Translations under genes and position numbers: made by a program
Assembly (NCBI GenBank): GCA_015055535.1
Contig: SVIA01000008.1
Location: forward strand, 1 to 53,756
Source of the DNA: Clostridiales bacterium
Lineage (GTDB): Bacteria; Bacillota; Clostridia; Christensenellales; UBA1242
DNA length: 53,756 nucleotides
Direction: 5' to 3'
Notes under the pieces: model-generated
The model's database searches: none
Seen by the model: the letters and a program-made list of their open reading frames with translations, nothing else
What the model was told of the DNA's origin: nothing
Part shown: positions 42,639-49,757 of the stretch, piece after piece
How the letters are laid out: every line of letters begins with the position of its first letter
How positions within the stretch are numbered: the stretch's first letter is position 1

Positions 42639-44726
42639 ATGGAATTAGGAAGAGAATTTAAGACTACAATAGGAAATAGAGAAGTAGTTATTCAAACAGG
42701 AAAGTATTGTGCTCAAACTAACGGTAGTTGTATTGTAAAATGTGGCGATACAATGGTTATGGTAAATGTAAATATGAGCAAAAAACCAAGAGAAGGAATG
42801 GATTTTTTTCCACTTGGCGTTGATTTTGAAGAAAAAATGTATTCAGTAGGTAAAATACCTGGTGGATTTAAAAAGAGAGAAGGAAGAGCTAGTGATAAAG
42901 CAATTTTAACATCTCGTTTAATTGATAGACCAATTAGACCATTATTCCCTAAAGGTTTTTATAATGATGTAGAAGTTGTTGCAACTTGCTTAAGCGTAGA
43001 TGTAGATATTGCTCCAGAGGTTTTAGCCATGATTGGTTCATCTGTTGCATTATCAATTAGTGATATCCCATTTGCCGGACCAACGGGAAGCGTTGTAATT
43101 GGTTACATTGACGGCGAATATGTTATTAACCCAGACCAAGAACAAAGAGAAAGAAGTTTAATGCATTTAACAGTATCTGGTACTAAAGATGCAGTTTTAA
43201 TGGTTGAAGCTGGTGCTAAAGAAGTTAGCGAAGAAGTTATGCTTGGCGGTATTATGCTTGCTCATGCTGAAATTAAAAAGATTGTTGATTTTATAAACAC
43301 AATTGTAGCTGAAATTGGTAAACCAAAAGCTGAATTTGAATATTATCACGTTCCAGAAGAAGTTGATAAACTTGTTAGAGATTATGCTTATTCTAAAGTA
43401 GAAAAAGTTATGGAAAACTTTGATAGAGATGCTCGTGATGAAGCTGAAGAAGCAATGAATGCTGAAGTTTTGGCATATTTTGCTGAAAATTATGAAGAAA
43501 TTGATGAAAAAGACATTATTAACTCATTATATTATATTAAAAAAGAAATAATGAGAGCTAAAATTATTGATAACGGCGTTAGACCAGACGGAAGAAAAAC
43601 AACTGAAATTCGTCCAATTTGGTGTGAAGCTGGTGTTCTTCCAAGAGTTCACGGTAGCGGTGTATTTACACGTGGATTAACACAAGTTATGACTACATTA
43701 ACTTTAGGCTCTATTTCTGATATGCAAAAATTAGAAGGATTAGACGAAGAAGAACAAAAAAGATATATGCATCACTATAACATGCCAGGATATTCTACTG
43801 GCGAAGCTAAACCTTTAAAAAGTCCAGGAAGAAGAGAAATTGGCCATGGAGCTCTTGCTGAAAGAGCATTAGAACCAGTACTTCCTAGTGAAGATGAGTT
43901 CCCATATGCTATTAGAACAGTTAGTGAAGTATTATCTAGTAATGGTTCAACTAGCCAAGCAAGTGTTTGTGGTTCAACATTAGCGCTTATGGATGGTGGT
44001 GTACCTATTAAAGCTCCAGTTGCTGGTATTGCAATGGGTTTAATTAAAGATGAAGCTAAAAATAAAGTAGCAATATTAAGTGATATTCAAGGCTTAGAAG
44101 ATTTCCTTGGCGACATGGACTTTAAAGTAGCTGGTACTGAAAAAGGTATTACTGCAATTCAAATGGATATGAAAATTAAAGGAATAGATGAAGCTATTTT
44201 AACAAAAGCTTTAAATCAAGCTAAAGAAGGCAGAATGCATATTTTAGGTAAAATGCTAGAAGTAATTAAAGCTCCTAGAAACGATTTAAGTAAATTTGCT
44301 CCTAAAATTATATGTTTTGATATTAATCCAGATAAAATTAAAGACGTAATTGGCTCTGGCGGAAAAATGATTAATAAAATTATTGATGAAACTGGCGTTA
44401 AAATTGATATTACAGATGAAGGAAAAGTTATGATTTGCTCACAAGATACATTCATGAACGAAAGAGCAAAAGATATGATTTTAGATATTGCAACAGAACT
44501 AGAAATGGGTAAAACTTATGAAGGTAAAGTTGTTCGTATTATGCAATTTGGAGCATTTGTTGAATGCTTAAAAGGTAAAGAAGGAATGATACACATTTCT
44601 AAACTTTCAAAAGAAAGAGTTGAAAAAGTAGAAGACGTTGTAAAAATTGGCGATAGAGTTTTAGTAGAAGTAATAAAAGTAGACGAAAAAGGTAGAGTAG
44701 ACTTAAAACTTATAGAAAAACTATAA
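42639..44726 (+). CDS. pnp: Polynucleotide phosphorylase
   Basis: PNPase degrades RNA 3' to 5' phosphorolytically. The 695-residue product has two RNase PH domains (RLIDRPIRPLFPKGFYNDVE in the first; GVLPRVHGSGVFTRGLTQVM and SNGSTSQASVCGSTLALMDG in the second), then KH (DVIGSGGKMINKIIDETGVK) and S1 (GAFVECLKGKEGMIHISKLS) domains, at normal length. The ATG at 42639 has AAAAGGAG upstream; the longer frame begins at the -35 box. rpsO is not upstream. Downstream, ylxY and mlpA follow only after the inserted cassette. Confidence 0.98.
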   Translation: MELGREFKTTIGNREVVIQTGKYCAQTNGSCIVKCGDTMVMVNVNMSKKPREGMDFFPLGVDFEEKMYSVGKIPGGFKKREGRASDKAILTSRLIDRPIRPLFPKGFYNDVEVVATCLSVDVDIAPEVLAMIGSSVALSISDIPFAGPTGSVVIGYIDGEYVINPDQEQRERSLMHLTVSGTKDAVLMVEAGAKEVSEEVMLGGIMLAHAEIKKIVDFINTIVAEIGKPKAEFEYYHVPEEVDKLVRDYAYSKVEKVMENFDRDARDEAEEAMNAEVLAYFAENYEEIDEKDIINSLYYIKKEIMRAKIIDNGVRPDGRKTTEIRPIWCEAGVLPRVHGSGVFTRGLTQVMTTLTLGSISDMQKLEGLDEEEQKRYMHHYNMPGYSTGEAKPLKSPGRREIGHGALAERALEPVLPSEDEFPYAIRTVSEVLSSNGSTSQASVCGSTLALMDGGVPIKAPVAGIAMGLIKDEAKNKVAILSDIQGLEDFLGDMDFKVAGTEKGITAIQMDMKIKGIDEAILTKALNQAKEGRMHILGKMLEVIKAPRNDLSKFAPKIICFDINPDKIKDVIGSGGKMINKIIDETGVKIDITDEGKVMICSQDTFMNERAKDMILDIATELEMGKTYEGKVVRIMQFGAFVECLKGKEGMIHISKLSKERVEKVEDVVKIGDRVLVEVIKVDEKGRVDLKLIEKL

Positions 44727-44732
44727 CAAAAA

Positions 44733-44778
44733 TAAAAAAGTCCCGTTAGTCACTGCATTTTGAAACTAGTGTAATAAT
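44733..44778 (+). repeat. Left inverted repeat of the cassette
   Basis: It begins TAAAAAAGTCCC and contains TTTTGAAACTAGT followed by GTAATAAT. The reverse complement of the right end shares TAAAAAAG, CCC and all 13 bases of TTTTGAAACTAGT, plus six of the last eight bases. Confidence 0.65.
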
Positions 44779-44779
44779 T

Positions 44780-44814
44780 AGAGAATTAGAATTAAACTTC
44801 TAGTTCTCTTTTTT
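44780..44814 (+). terminator. Terminator downstream of pnp
   Basis: AGAGAATTAGAA (44780-44791) pairs with TTCTAGTTCTCT (44798-44809), one T-G wobble, and runs into T residues. It is the first of the four hairpins. Confidence 0.85.
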
Positions 44815-44838
44815 AAAGGCTACTTTATGCCGTGAAAG

Positions 44839-44976
44839 GTACTTGACAAGAGAAGAAATGAAAACACAATTTCAAAAGGCAGAGAAACACAAAAGGCGAA
44901 GCCATAAGCACAATTATTGTTTCTCTGTCTTAACCAGCAAAAAAGAAAACTCATTTCAGAGCCTCTTGTCAAGTAC
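44839..44976. repeat. 138-bp nested palindrome
   Basis: GTACTTGACAAGAG (44839-44852) and CTCTTGTCAAGTAC (44963-44976) are perfect 14-bp arms. Inside, GAAATGA pairs with TCATTTC (44951-44957), and CAGAGAAACA (44880-44889) pairs with TGTTTCTCTG (44918-44927), with GGC-GAA-GCC in its loop. It could be a MITE-like element or a structured RNA. The 73-codon frame across it is not credible as a gene. Confidence 0.8.
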
Positions 44977-45009
44977 ACCATGGAATAAATTAGGCATTAC
45001 ATATAACAG

Positions 45010-45054
45010 CAAAAAGCGAAAGTGTGTTACGTTCACCAACACTTTCGCTTTTTG
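45010..45054. terminator. 16-bp hairpin, terminator-like
   Basis: CAAAAAGCGAAAGTGT and ACACTTTCGCTTTTTG are perfect complements around a 13-nt loop. The A/T tracts at its base would allow termination in either direction, for example of xre transcripts on the minus strand. Confidence 0.7.
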
Positions 45055-45075
45055 TCTGCTTTAATTTAGTTTATT

Positions 45076-45134
45076 GATGTGTGCTTGTCTGTTCGAGCGA
45101 AGCGAGAACACTTGTATCAAGACAAGCACACGTC
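45076..45134. repeat. Hairpin with tandem G-A mismatches at its tip
   Basis: GATGTGTGCTTGTCT pairs with AGACAAGCACACGTC (one G-T). The tip GTTCGAGCGAAGCGAGAAC folds as GTTC/GAAC, a GA/GA tandem mismatch, GC/GC and a GAA loop, which looks like a stable RNA motif. With the stretch to 45225, which holds nothing else clear, it completes the 500-bp gap after pnp. Confidence 0.7.
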
Positions 45135-45225
45135 TAAATACCATTATCAAAAATTATTGCTAATTATACTTGCTATTTTTTTGAAATTAATTAATTATAA
45201 ATTATTATCTTCCAATTCTTAAATT

Positions 45226-45432
45226 TTAAAACTCGAATAATTCGTTTGGAGTAATATCTAAAAATTTGCAAATTTCATATAATTGTTGATAATTTAATTC
45301 GAAGACACCATTTTCAAAACGACTATATTGTTGTTGTGTCATGCGAAAAACCTTGGCGACTTGTTTTTGTGTAAGCCCTTTATCTTTTCTTGCTCTTTTT
45401 ATATTTTCTCCAACTATTTTAGAATAATTCAT
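45226..45432 (-). CDS. Xre-family HTH repressor
   Basis: The 68-residue protein is one helix-turn-helix domain of the Cro/CI type: NIKRARKDKGLTQKQVAKVF (helices 1-2) and MTQQQYSRFENGVFELN (recognition helix), ending ITPNELFEF. It probably binds the TACATCATT-A-AATGATGTA palindrome in the divergent intergenic region, controlling the two genes at 45529-46385 and itself. A minus-strand -10-like AATAAT ends 5 bases before its ATG, with no ribosome site. Confidence 0.92.
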   Translation of the reverse strand: MNYSKIVGENIKRARKDKGLTQKQVAKVFRMTQQQYSRFENGVFELNYQQLYEICKFLDITPNELFEF

Positions 45433-45465
45433 ATGATATTATTACCACAAAGTGATGTAAAAAAC

Positions 45466-45494
45466 TTGACATACATCATTAAATGATGTAAGAT
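45466..45494 (+). promoter_or_regulatory. Promoter with operator in the spacer
   Basis: TTGACA at 45466-45471, 17-bp spacer, TAAGAT at 45489-45494. The 19-bp palindrome TACATCATT-A-AATGATGTA fills the spacer (45472-45490). A related half site, AGTGATGTA, lies at 45451-45459 over the divergent promoter. This is the layout of a repressor operator. Confidence 0.8.
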
Positions 45495-45528
45495 TATGTT
45501 GTAAATCAAATGAAGAAGAGGTTTTAAA

Positions 45529-45882
45529 ATGTATTGGAAAAAAATAAAGTCATTTAAAAAGGATTTTTTGAATTCAACAGAAGCTTATTTCTTTTTTGAA
45601 GAATGGGCAAAAGACAAGGGAGAATTGGCTTGGGTAGAATATGATAAAATTAAAAAAAAATTACCCATATTTCCTAATTTAGATCATGCACAAATGTTTT
45701 TTAGTAAAACATTAAAAAAGAAATATCTTGTTTATCATCCTTATTTTCCAGCAGAAATAATGAAAGAAATATTAAATCAATGGAATTTTGATAACATATA
45801 TAATATTATAATTTATAATCAAAGTTGGTATAACGAAAATACAAGCATGGTTGTTGTTGAGTTTGATGAGGTGAAATTATGA
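45529..45882 (+). CDS. Unknown protein in the xre cassette
   Basis: I do not recognise this 117-residue protein. It has no signal or membrane helix and is rich in aromatic residues (AYFFFEEWAKDKGELAW, YLVYHPYFPAEI, IYNQSWYNEN). The start follows AAGAGG. It is the first gene under the operator-controlled promoter and overlaps the lipoprotein gene by 4 bp (ATGA). A toxin, immunity or regulatory role would be guesswork. Confidence 0.72.
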   Translation: MYWKKIKSFKKDFLNSTEAYFFFEEWAKDKGELAWVEYDKIKKKLPIFPNLDHAQMFFSKTLKKKYLVYHPYFPAEIMKEILNQWNFDNIYNIIIYNQSWYNENTSMVVVEFDEVKL

Positions 45883-46385
45883 GGAAAATATCACTAATAA
45901 TGTGTAGTTTTTTAATTATTTTTATTAATTTATTTGTTTTTTCTGGCTGTTCAATAAAAGAAAACGAAATTAATTACGTAAGATATACAACTTCTACTGG
46001 TCAAAAGAAAACTCTTTATTCTACTTATGGCTATGAGGTGAAAGAAGTAATTATGAGAAATATTTCAACTAAAGATATATTAGAAAGCAAAAGAGATTCA
46101 GAACTTCCAAAATTATTTTTAAGTGGTGAAATAGTTACATCTTATTCAACTAGCACAATAAGGAATGTATTTGCGTATCTTGACGTTTTTGACTTGAGTT
46201 CTGTTGAGGCAACTTGGATGTATTCAAAAAAATATTCTTGTGAAGTTACTTTAACATTTGAACTAAGAGTAATAGAAGCCAATCCTGTTACGATTAAAAA
46301 CTCTAATGGTTTATCCACAATATATCAAGATGGATATAAAATAATAACGCTTCCTTCTTCTAGCGTTGAAATATATTATTTTTAA
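45879..46385 (+). CDS. Predicted lipoprotein in the xre cassette
   Basis: The 168-residue product has a basic start, a hydrophobic segment (IMCSFLIIFINLFVFSGC) and a lipobox FSGC with the lipid-bearing Cys at residue 24. Lgt (22398) would modify it. The mature part is beta-rich, with VRYTTSTGQKKTLYSTYGY and a late IYQDGYKIITLPSSSVEIYY. No family is recognised. It is translationally coupled to the gene before it and ends ahead of a terminator. Confidence 0.8.
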   Translation: MRKISLIMCSFLIIFINLFVFSGCSIKENEINYVRYTTSTGQKKTLYSTYGYEVKEVIMRNISTKDILESKRDSELPKLFLSGEIVTSYSTSTIRNVFAYLDVFDLSSVEATWMYSKKYSCEVTLTFELRVIEANPVTIKNSNGLSTIYQDGYKIITLPSSSVEIYYF

Positions 46386-46475
46386 CTCATTTATATTAAT
46401 TAAAAATTAATTTTATTTATAATCTAATCATTTTTATAATTTTGTATTTTGTTTCATACATTTCTTTGATAGTAC

Positions 46476-46510
46476 AAAAAAGCACAACATAATTTATATC
46501 GTGCTTTTTT
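46476..46510 (+). terminator. Terminator of the lipoprotein gene
   Basis: AAAAAAGCAC (46476-46485) pairs with GTGCTTTTTT (46501-46510) around a 15-nt loop. Confidence 0.85.
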
Positions 46511-46557
46511 ATTATAATACTAGTTTCAAAAAGGACAATCCTTAAGGGGCTTTTTTA
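46511..46557 (-). repeat. Right inverted repeat of the cassette
   Basis: Read on the minus strand it begins TAAAAAAGCCCC and contains TTTTTGAAACTAGT followed by ATTATAAT, matching the left end. A small AAGGA-CAA-TCCTT hairpin lies within it. Confidence 0.65.
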
Positions 46558-46562
46558 ATACA

Positions 46563-46588
46563 AAAAACAGCAGTTAAGCTGCTGTTTG
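46563..46588 (-). terminator. Terminator overlapping the end of the gene at 46574
   Basis: On the minus strand AAACAGCAG pairs with CTGCTGTTT and runs into T residues. The 5' arm encodes the last Gln-Thr-Ala-Ala codons. Confidence 0.85.
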
Positions 46589-47092
46589 ATTATTTTTACT
46601 GCTATTTATTTTTGTTTTATTTTGGGCCGTTTTTTTGGCTTTAACTTCAGTTTCTTTGTTTTTACTAGTACTATTTGTTTTTTTAGTAGTAGTTTTAACT
46701 TCTGGTTTTTTTTCGTTAACCTCAGGCTTTTTTTTAGCTGTTTCGGTACTTTTTATTTCTTTAACTTCTGGTTTTGTATTTTCGGTTTTATTAACTACAT
46801 TTGCGTTTTTGGTTTCTTTTTCTTTGCTTGGTTTAATAGTATTTTGAGAAGCTAAATTGTTATTTGCTTTTTTGTTAGATTCTTCTTCTATTTTTATATT
46901 ATTACTTTCTAAAAATTTTTTGGCGCTTTCTATTGTCCAGTTTTTTGTTGCCTTGTTATTATTTTGGGCATTTCTTGTGTGTAAATACCAAATTAAAGCA
47001 ATAATAAACCCGCAAAAGAATACAATAGATAAAATATAAAAAATTAGATCTGTTCTTATTAACATTAAACTTTTAAAACTATTAAGTAACAT
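46574..47092 (-). CDS. Membrane-anchored Lys/Thr/Glu-rich protein
   Basis: The 172-residue protein has one N-terminal membrane helix (FYILSIVFFCGFIIALIWYL) followed by a long cytoplasmic low-complexity tail with repeated KPEV units (KPEVKE, KPEVNEK, KPEVKT) and many Lys, Thr, Asn and Ala. No folded domain is visible beyond a short helical NWTIESAKKFLESNNIKI. The tail could bind nucleic acid or membrane partners. It has an AGGAG site and an extended -10 promoter, and lies between the cassette and ylxY. Confidence 0.75.
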   Translation of the reverse strand: MLLNSFKSLMLIRTDLIFYILSIVFFCGFIIALIWYLHTRNAQNNNKATKNWTIESAKKFLESNNIKIEEESNKKANNNLASQNTIKPSKEKETKNANVVNKTENTKPEVKEIKSTETAKKKPEVNEKKPEVKTTTKKTNSTSKNKETEVKAKKTAQNKTKINSSKNNQTAA

Positions 47093-47124
47093 ATTATTCT
47101 CCTAAATAAAGTTAATTTTATATA

Positions 47125-47152
47125 ATTATAGCAAAATAAAAGATAAATACAA
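47125..47152 (-). promoter_or_regulatory. Promoter of the gene at 46574
   Basis: On the minus strand TTGTAT (47152-47147), 16-bp spacer, TATAAT (47130-47125) preceded by TGC. Confidence 0.7.
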
Positions 47153-47193
47153 AATAAAGTAATAATTTTTTTATAAAAATCATAATTTATTTT

Positions 47194-47916
47194 ATGAAAA
47201 ATAAGTCAAAAATAAAAAAAAGTTTAGAAACGCATGTTAGTAATTTAATTTTAATAATAATTGTTTGTGGAATGTTTTTTTTAGCATTTACCTCTAATAT
47301 AAAAACTGTATTTAATGCCGAAAAAATAGAAGCTATTTATAGAGGGAACATTAATAATAATAATAAAATTAGTCTTATGATTAATGTTTATTGGGGAACA
47401 GAATTTATTGAGCCAATTCTTGAAGTTTTAAAAGAAGAAAATATAAAGGTCACATTTTTTGTTGGTGGAACATGGGTAGCTCAAAATAATGAATTATTAG
47501 AAAAAATGCATAATGAAGGGCATGAGATAGGTAATCATGGGTATTATCATAAAGATCATAAACTACTTACAAGTGAACGTAACCAAGAAGAAATTTTTAT
47601 AACACATAAGTTAGTTAAAGAAATTATAGGGGTAGATATGAAATTATTTGCCCCACCTAGTGGAAGTTATAATCAAACGACTTTACAAATTGCAAATAAT
47701 TTGGGTTATAAAACAATTATGTGGAGTAAAGATACAATAGATTGGCGAGATAAAGATAGTGAATTATGTTATAGTCGAGCTACTAAAAATGCAAAATCTG
47801 GTGAACTTATTTTAATGCATCCAACAGAGCATACATTAAAAGCATTACCGAATATTATTAATTACTATAAAGAAAATAATTTTACAATAACTACTGTAAG
47901 TGACAATATTTCATAA
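47194..47916 (+). CDS. ylxY: YlxY-like polysaccharide deacetylase, altered active site
   Basis: The 240-residue protein has an N-terminal membrane anchor and a NodB-type domain. The metal-binding HEIGNHGYYH (His115, His119) and the APPSGSYN motif are kept. The catalytic TFDD motif is replaced by NVYWGTE (64-70), as in the YlxY-type branch. It may act weakly or not at all on peptidoglycan. In Bacillus ylxY lies between pnp and mlpA; here mlpA follows. A CATAAT ends 7 bases before the ATG and no Shine-Dalgarno site is seen. Confidence 0.85.
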   Translation: MKNKSKIKKSLETHVSNLILIIIVCGMFFLAFTSNIKTVFNAEKIEAIYRGNINNNNKISLMINVYWGTEFIEPILEVLKEENIKVTFFVGGTWVAQNNELLEKMHNEGHEIGNHGYYHKDHKLLTSERNQEEIFITHKLVKEIIGVDMKLFAPPSGSYNQTTLQIANNLGYKTIMWSKDTIDWRDKDSELCYSRATKNAKSGELILMHPTEHTLKALPNIINYYKENNFTITTVSDNIS

Positions 47917-47923
47917 AAACATC

Positions 47924-47952
47924 TTGCTAAAAATTAAATAATTTGATATACT
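47924..47952 (+). promoter_or_regulatory. Promoter of the M16 peptidase gene
   Basis: TTGCTA at 47924-47929, 17-bp spacer, TATACT at 47947-47952 with TGA extension. Confidence 0.78.
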
Positions 47953-47969
47953 AAACATAGGAGAAAATT

Positions 47970-49265
47970 ATGATAAATGTTAAAGAATTAAAAAGTGGTA
48001 CAAGGCTTGCTGTTTGTAATATGCCTGGGTTTGAAGGCGTATCTTTTAAAATGTTTGTATTTTGTGGTAGCGGAAATGAAATTGATCCAAAAGATTATGG
48101 AATTAGTCATTTAATTGAACATATGTTCTTTAAAGGCACAAAAAAAAGAAACGCTTATCAAATTGTTCAAGAATTAGATAAATTGGGTATTCAATCTAAT
48201 GCTTATACATCAAGTAATACAACTTGTTATTATACATATGGAACAGGTGAAACATTGGAAAAAAGTGTTGAAATAATTAGTGATATGTTGTTTAATTCAA
48301 CCTTTGATGAAGATGAATTAGCAAGAGAAAAACTTGTTGTTTGTGAAGAAATTGATATGTATCAAGATAAACCAGACGCAGTTTGTGAAATGGCTCTATT
48401 AAATGAGTTTTTTAAAGGTACAACATTTGCTCATGATATAGCAGGAAGTAAAGAAAGTGTGTTAAATATAACAAGAGAGCAAATTTTAAAATATTACAAA
48501 AAACATTATTCACCTAAAAACATCATTTTAAGTTTTGCTGGAAATATTACAACTGAAAAAGCCGAAGAGCTTGTTAATAAATATTTTGAACCATATTTTA
48601 AAAAGCAAGAAAAATTTGAATATAAACCAATAAATGTAGATTTTTCTATTGATAAAAAACAAGTAATAACTAAAAAAACTATTAAACAAGCACAACTTAT
48701 GATTGCTTATAATGCAGCTAATCGTTATAACGATAAAGAAACTATTTTAAACGGATTAATTAGTAATATGCTTGGTGGGGGAATGAGTAGTAGACTATTT
48801 CAAGAAGTACGTGAAAAACTAGGGCTTGTTTATTCTATTTCATCATTTAACGATGTTGGAGATATTGCAAGCGTATTTTCAATTTCGCTTGGAACTAGTC
48901 CTAAAAAAGTGCCACTTGCATTAAAAACAATTAACTGCGTGATTAAAGAAGTTGTAAAAAATGGCTTTACAGAAGAAGAGTTAATGCAAGCTAAAAATAT
49001 GACAATTTCAGCATTAAAACTTCAAAGCGATAGCCCTAGTGGAATGGCAACAAGAATAGCAACAAGCCTTCAATATAAAAACAAAATTGTAACCAAAGAA
49101 GAGACTATAGAAAAAATAAATAAAGTAACTTTAAATGAAATTAATAAGCATGTTAAAAAATTATTTGATGACAAAAATTGCATACTTTCTATGGTTGCAA
49201 AAAACACAGATTTAAACCTTTTTGACTATTATAAATCTAGTGAAAATTGTGAACGTATAAAATAA
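47970..49265 (+). CDS. mlpA: M16-family zinc peptidase (MlpA/YmxG-like)
   Basis: The 431-residue protein is a pitrilysin/insulinase-type peptidase. The inverted zinc motif is HLIEH (His47, Glu50, His51), with the distal Glu in LVVCEEIDMYQDKP. The second half carries the partner-like domain with GGGMSSRLFQEVREKLGLVY. Length fits the Bacillota MlpA group, which processes small peptides in the cytoplasm. It lies after ylxY as in Bacillus and has an AGGAGA site. Confidence 0.93.
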   Translation: MINVKELKSGTRLAVCNMPGFEGVSFKMFVFCGSGNEIDPKDYGISHLIEHMFFKGTKKRNAYQIVQELDKLGIQSNAYTSSNTTCYYTYGTGETLEKSVEIISDMLFNSTFDEDELAREKLVVCEEIDMYQDKPDAVCEMALLNEFFKGTTFAHDIAGSKESVLNITREQILKYYKKHYSPKNIILSFAGNITTEKAEELVNKYFEPYFKKQEKFEYKPINVDFSIDKKQVITKKTIKQAQLMIAYNAANRYNDKETILNGLISNMLGGGMSSRLFQEVREKLGLVYSISSFNDVGDIASVFSISLGTSPKKVPLALKTINCVIKEVVKNGFTEEELMQAKNMTISALKLQSDSPSGMATRIATSLQYKNKIVTKEETIEKINKVTLNEINKHVKKLFDDKNCILSMVAKNTDLNLFDYYKSSENCERIK

Positions 49266-49292
49266 AAAAAGCACATTAAAATGTGCTTTTTA
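49265..49292 (+). terminator. Terminator of the M16 peptidase gene
   Basis: AAAAGCACATT pairs with AATGTGCTTTT around a two-base loop, followed by T residues. Confidence 0.92.
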
Positions 49293-49378
49293 TTTGTTTT
49301 AAATTGTTATTAAAACATAACAAATTTGCCAAAAATATTTTTAACTTTTTCTTATAATTTTTATTAAAAAATTAACTC

Positions 49379-49407
49379 TTGACAATTAATTAATTAATTG
49401 TTATAAT
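49379..49407 (+). promoter_or_regulatory. Consensus promoter with TTAA-repeat spacer
   Basis: TTGACA at 49379-49384, 17-bp spacer made of TTAA repeats, TATAAT at 49402-49407 with TGT extension. It matches consensus in every element. Confidence 0.92.
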
Positions 49408-49438
49408 ATTTTAAATATTTTATTTTGAGGTGAAAATA

Positions 49439-49732
49439 ATGGTTTGGTTATGGGTAACGGTAGCGGTTGTAGTTGTACTTGGTATTGGAATATCAACAAA
49501 TTTAATATTAAAACAAAGCATTAAAAAAAATGAGCAGTCAATTTTAGAAAATTCAACTAATGATCAATCTTGTGAGACGATTGCTGAACAAATTGATTCC
49601 AAATTAGATGAAAAATTTAATGATCAAAATAAAAAGCTAAAAGACGTTAAAATTAATATATATCCAAATGAAACAAAAAATAAAAAATTAAAATCTAATG
49701 CTATAGAAGATGAAAATATATTAGTTAAATAA
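49439..49732 (+). CDS. Small membrane-anchored protein, unknown
   Basis: The 97-residue product has one N-terminal membrane helix (MVWLWVTVAVVVVLGIGIS) and a charged, mostly helical tail rich in Asn, Lys and Glu. No family is recognised. The ATG at 49439 lies 8 bp after GAGG; the in-frame GTG at 49430 overlaps that site and is less likely. It stands alone behind a perfect promoter, so it may be abundant. Confidence 0.72.
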   Translation: MVWLWVTVAVVVVLGIGISTNLILKQSIKKNEQSILENSTNDQSCETIAEQIDSKLDEKFNDQNKKLKDVKINIYPNETKNKKLKSNAIEDENILVK

Positions 49733-49757
49733 AAAAATAGGCAAGGGCCTATTTTTT
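49731..49757. terminator. Bidirectional terminator
   Basis: AAATAGGC and GCCTATTT pair around a short loop with A and T tracts on either side. It serves the gene at 49439 on + and mnmG on the minus strand, overlapping the mnmG stop. Confidence 0.88.

Larger units (their letters stand above)
44733..46557. mobile_element. Candidate inverted-repeat-bounded cassette between pnp and ylxY
   Basis: The region is bounded by imperfect inverted repeats (44733-44778 and 46511-46557). It contains four hairpins, an xre gene, an unknown gene and a lipoprotein gene. pnp and ylxY, which flank it, are adjacent in many Bacillota, so an insertion is likely. ACAAAAA lies at 44726-44732 just outside the left end and at 46560-46566 two bases outside the right end, a possible target duplication in AT-rich sequence. 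There is no transposase, so it would be non-autonomous or inactive. Confidence 0.45.

Noticed and set aside
44843-45064. 73-codon open frame starting at a TTG
   Set aside because: It runs across the 138-bp palindrome and the 16-bp hairpin, begins at TTG without a ribosome site, and its sequence simply reflects the repeats.
45226-46385. Classical toxin-antitoxin system
   Set aside because: The HTH gene is divergent, the other two products show no toxin fold, and one is a lipoprotein, so the label is not supported.
46586-46855. Phe-rich open frame on the + strand
   Set aside because: It is the antisense of the Lys-rich low-complexity tail of the gene at 46574; the Phe content comes from Lys codons read backwards.
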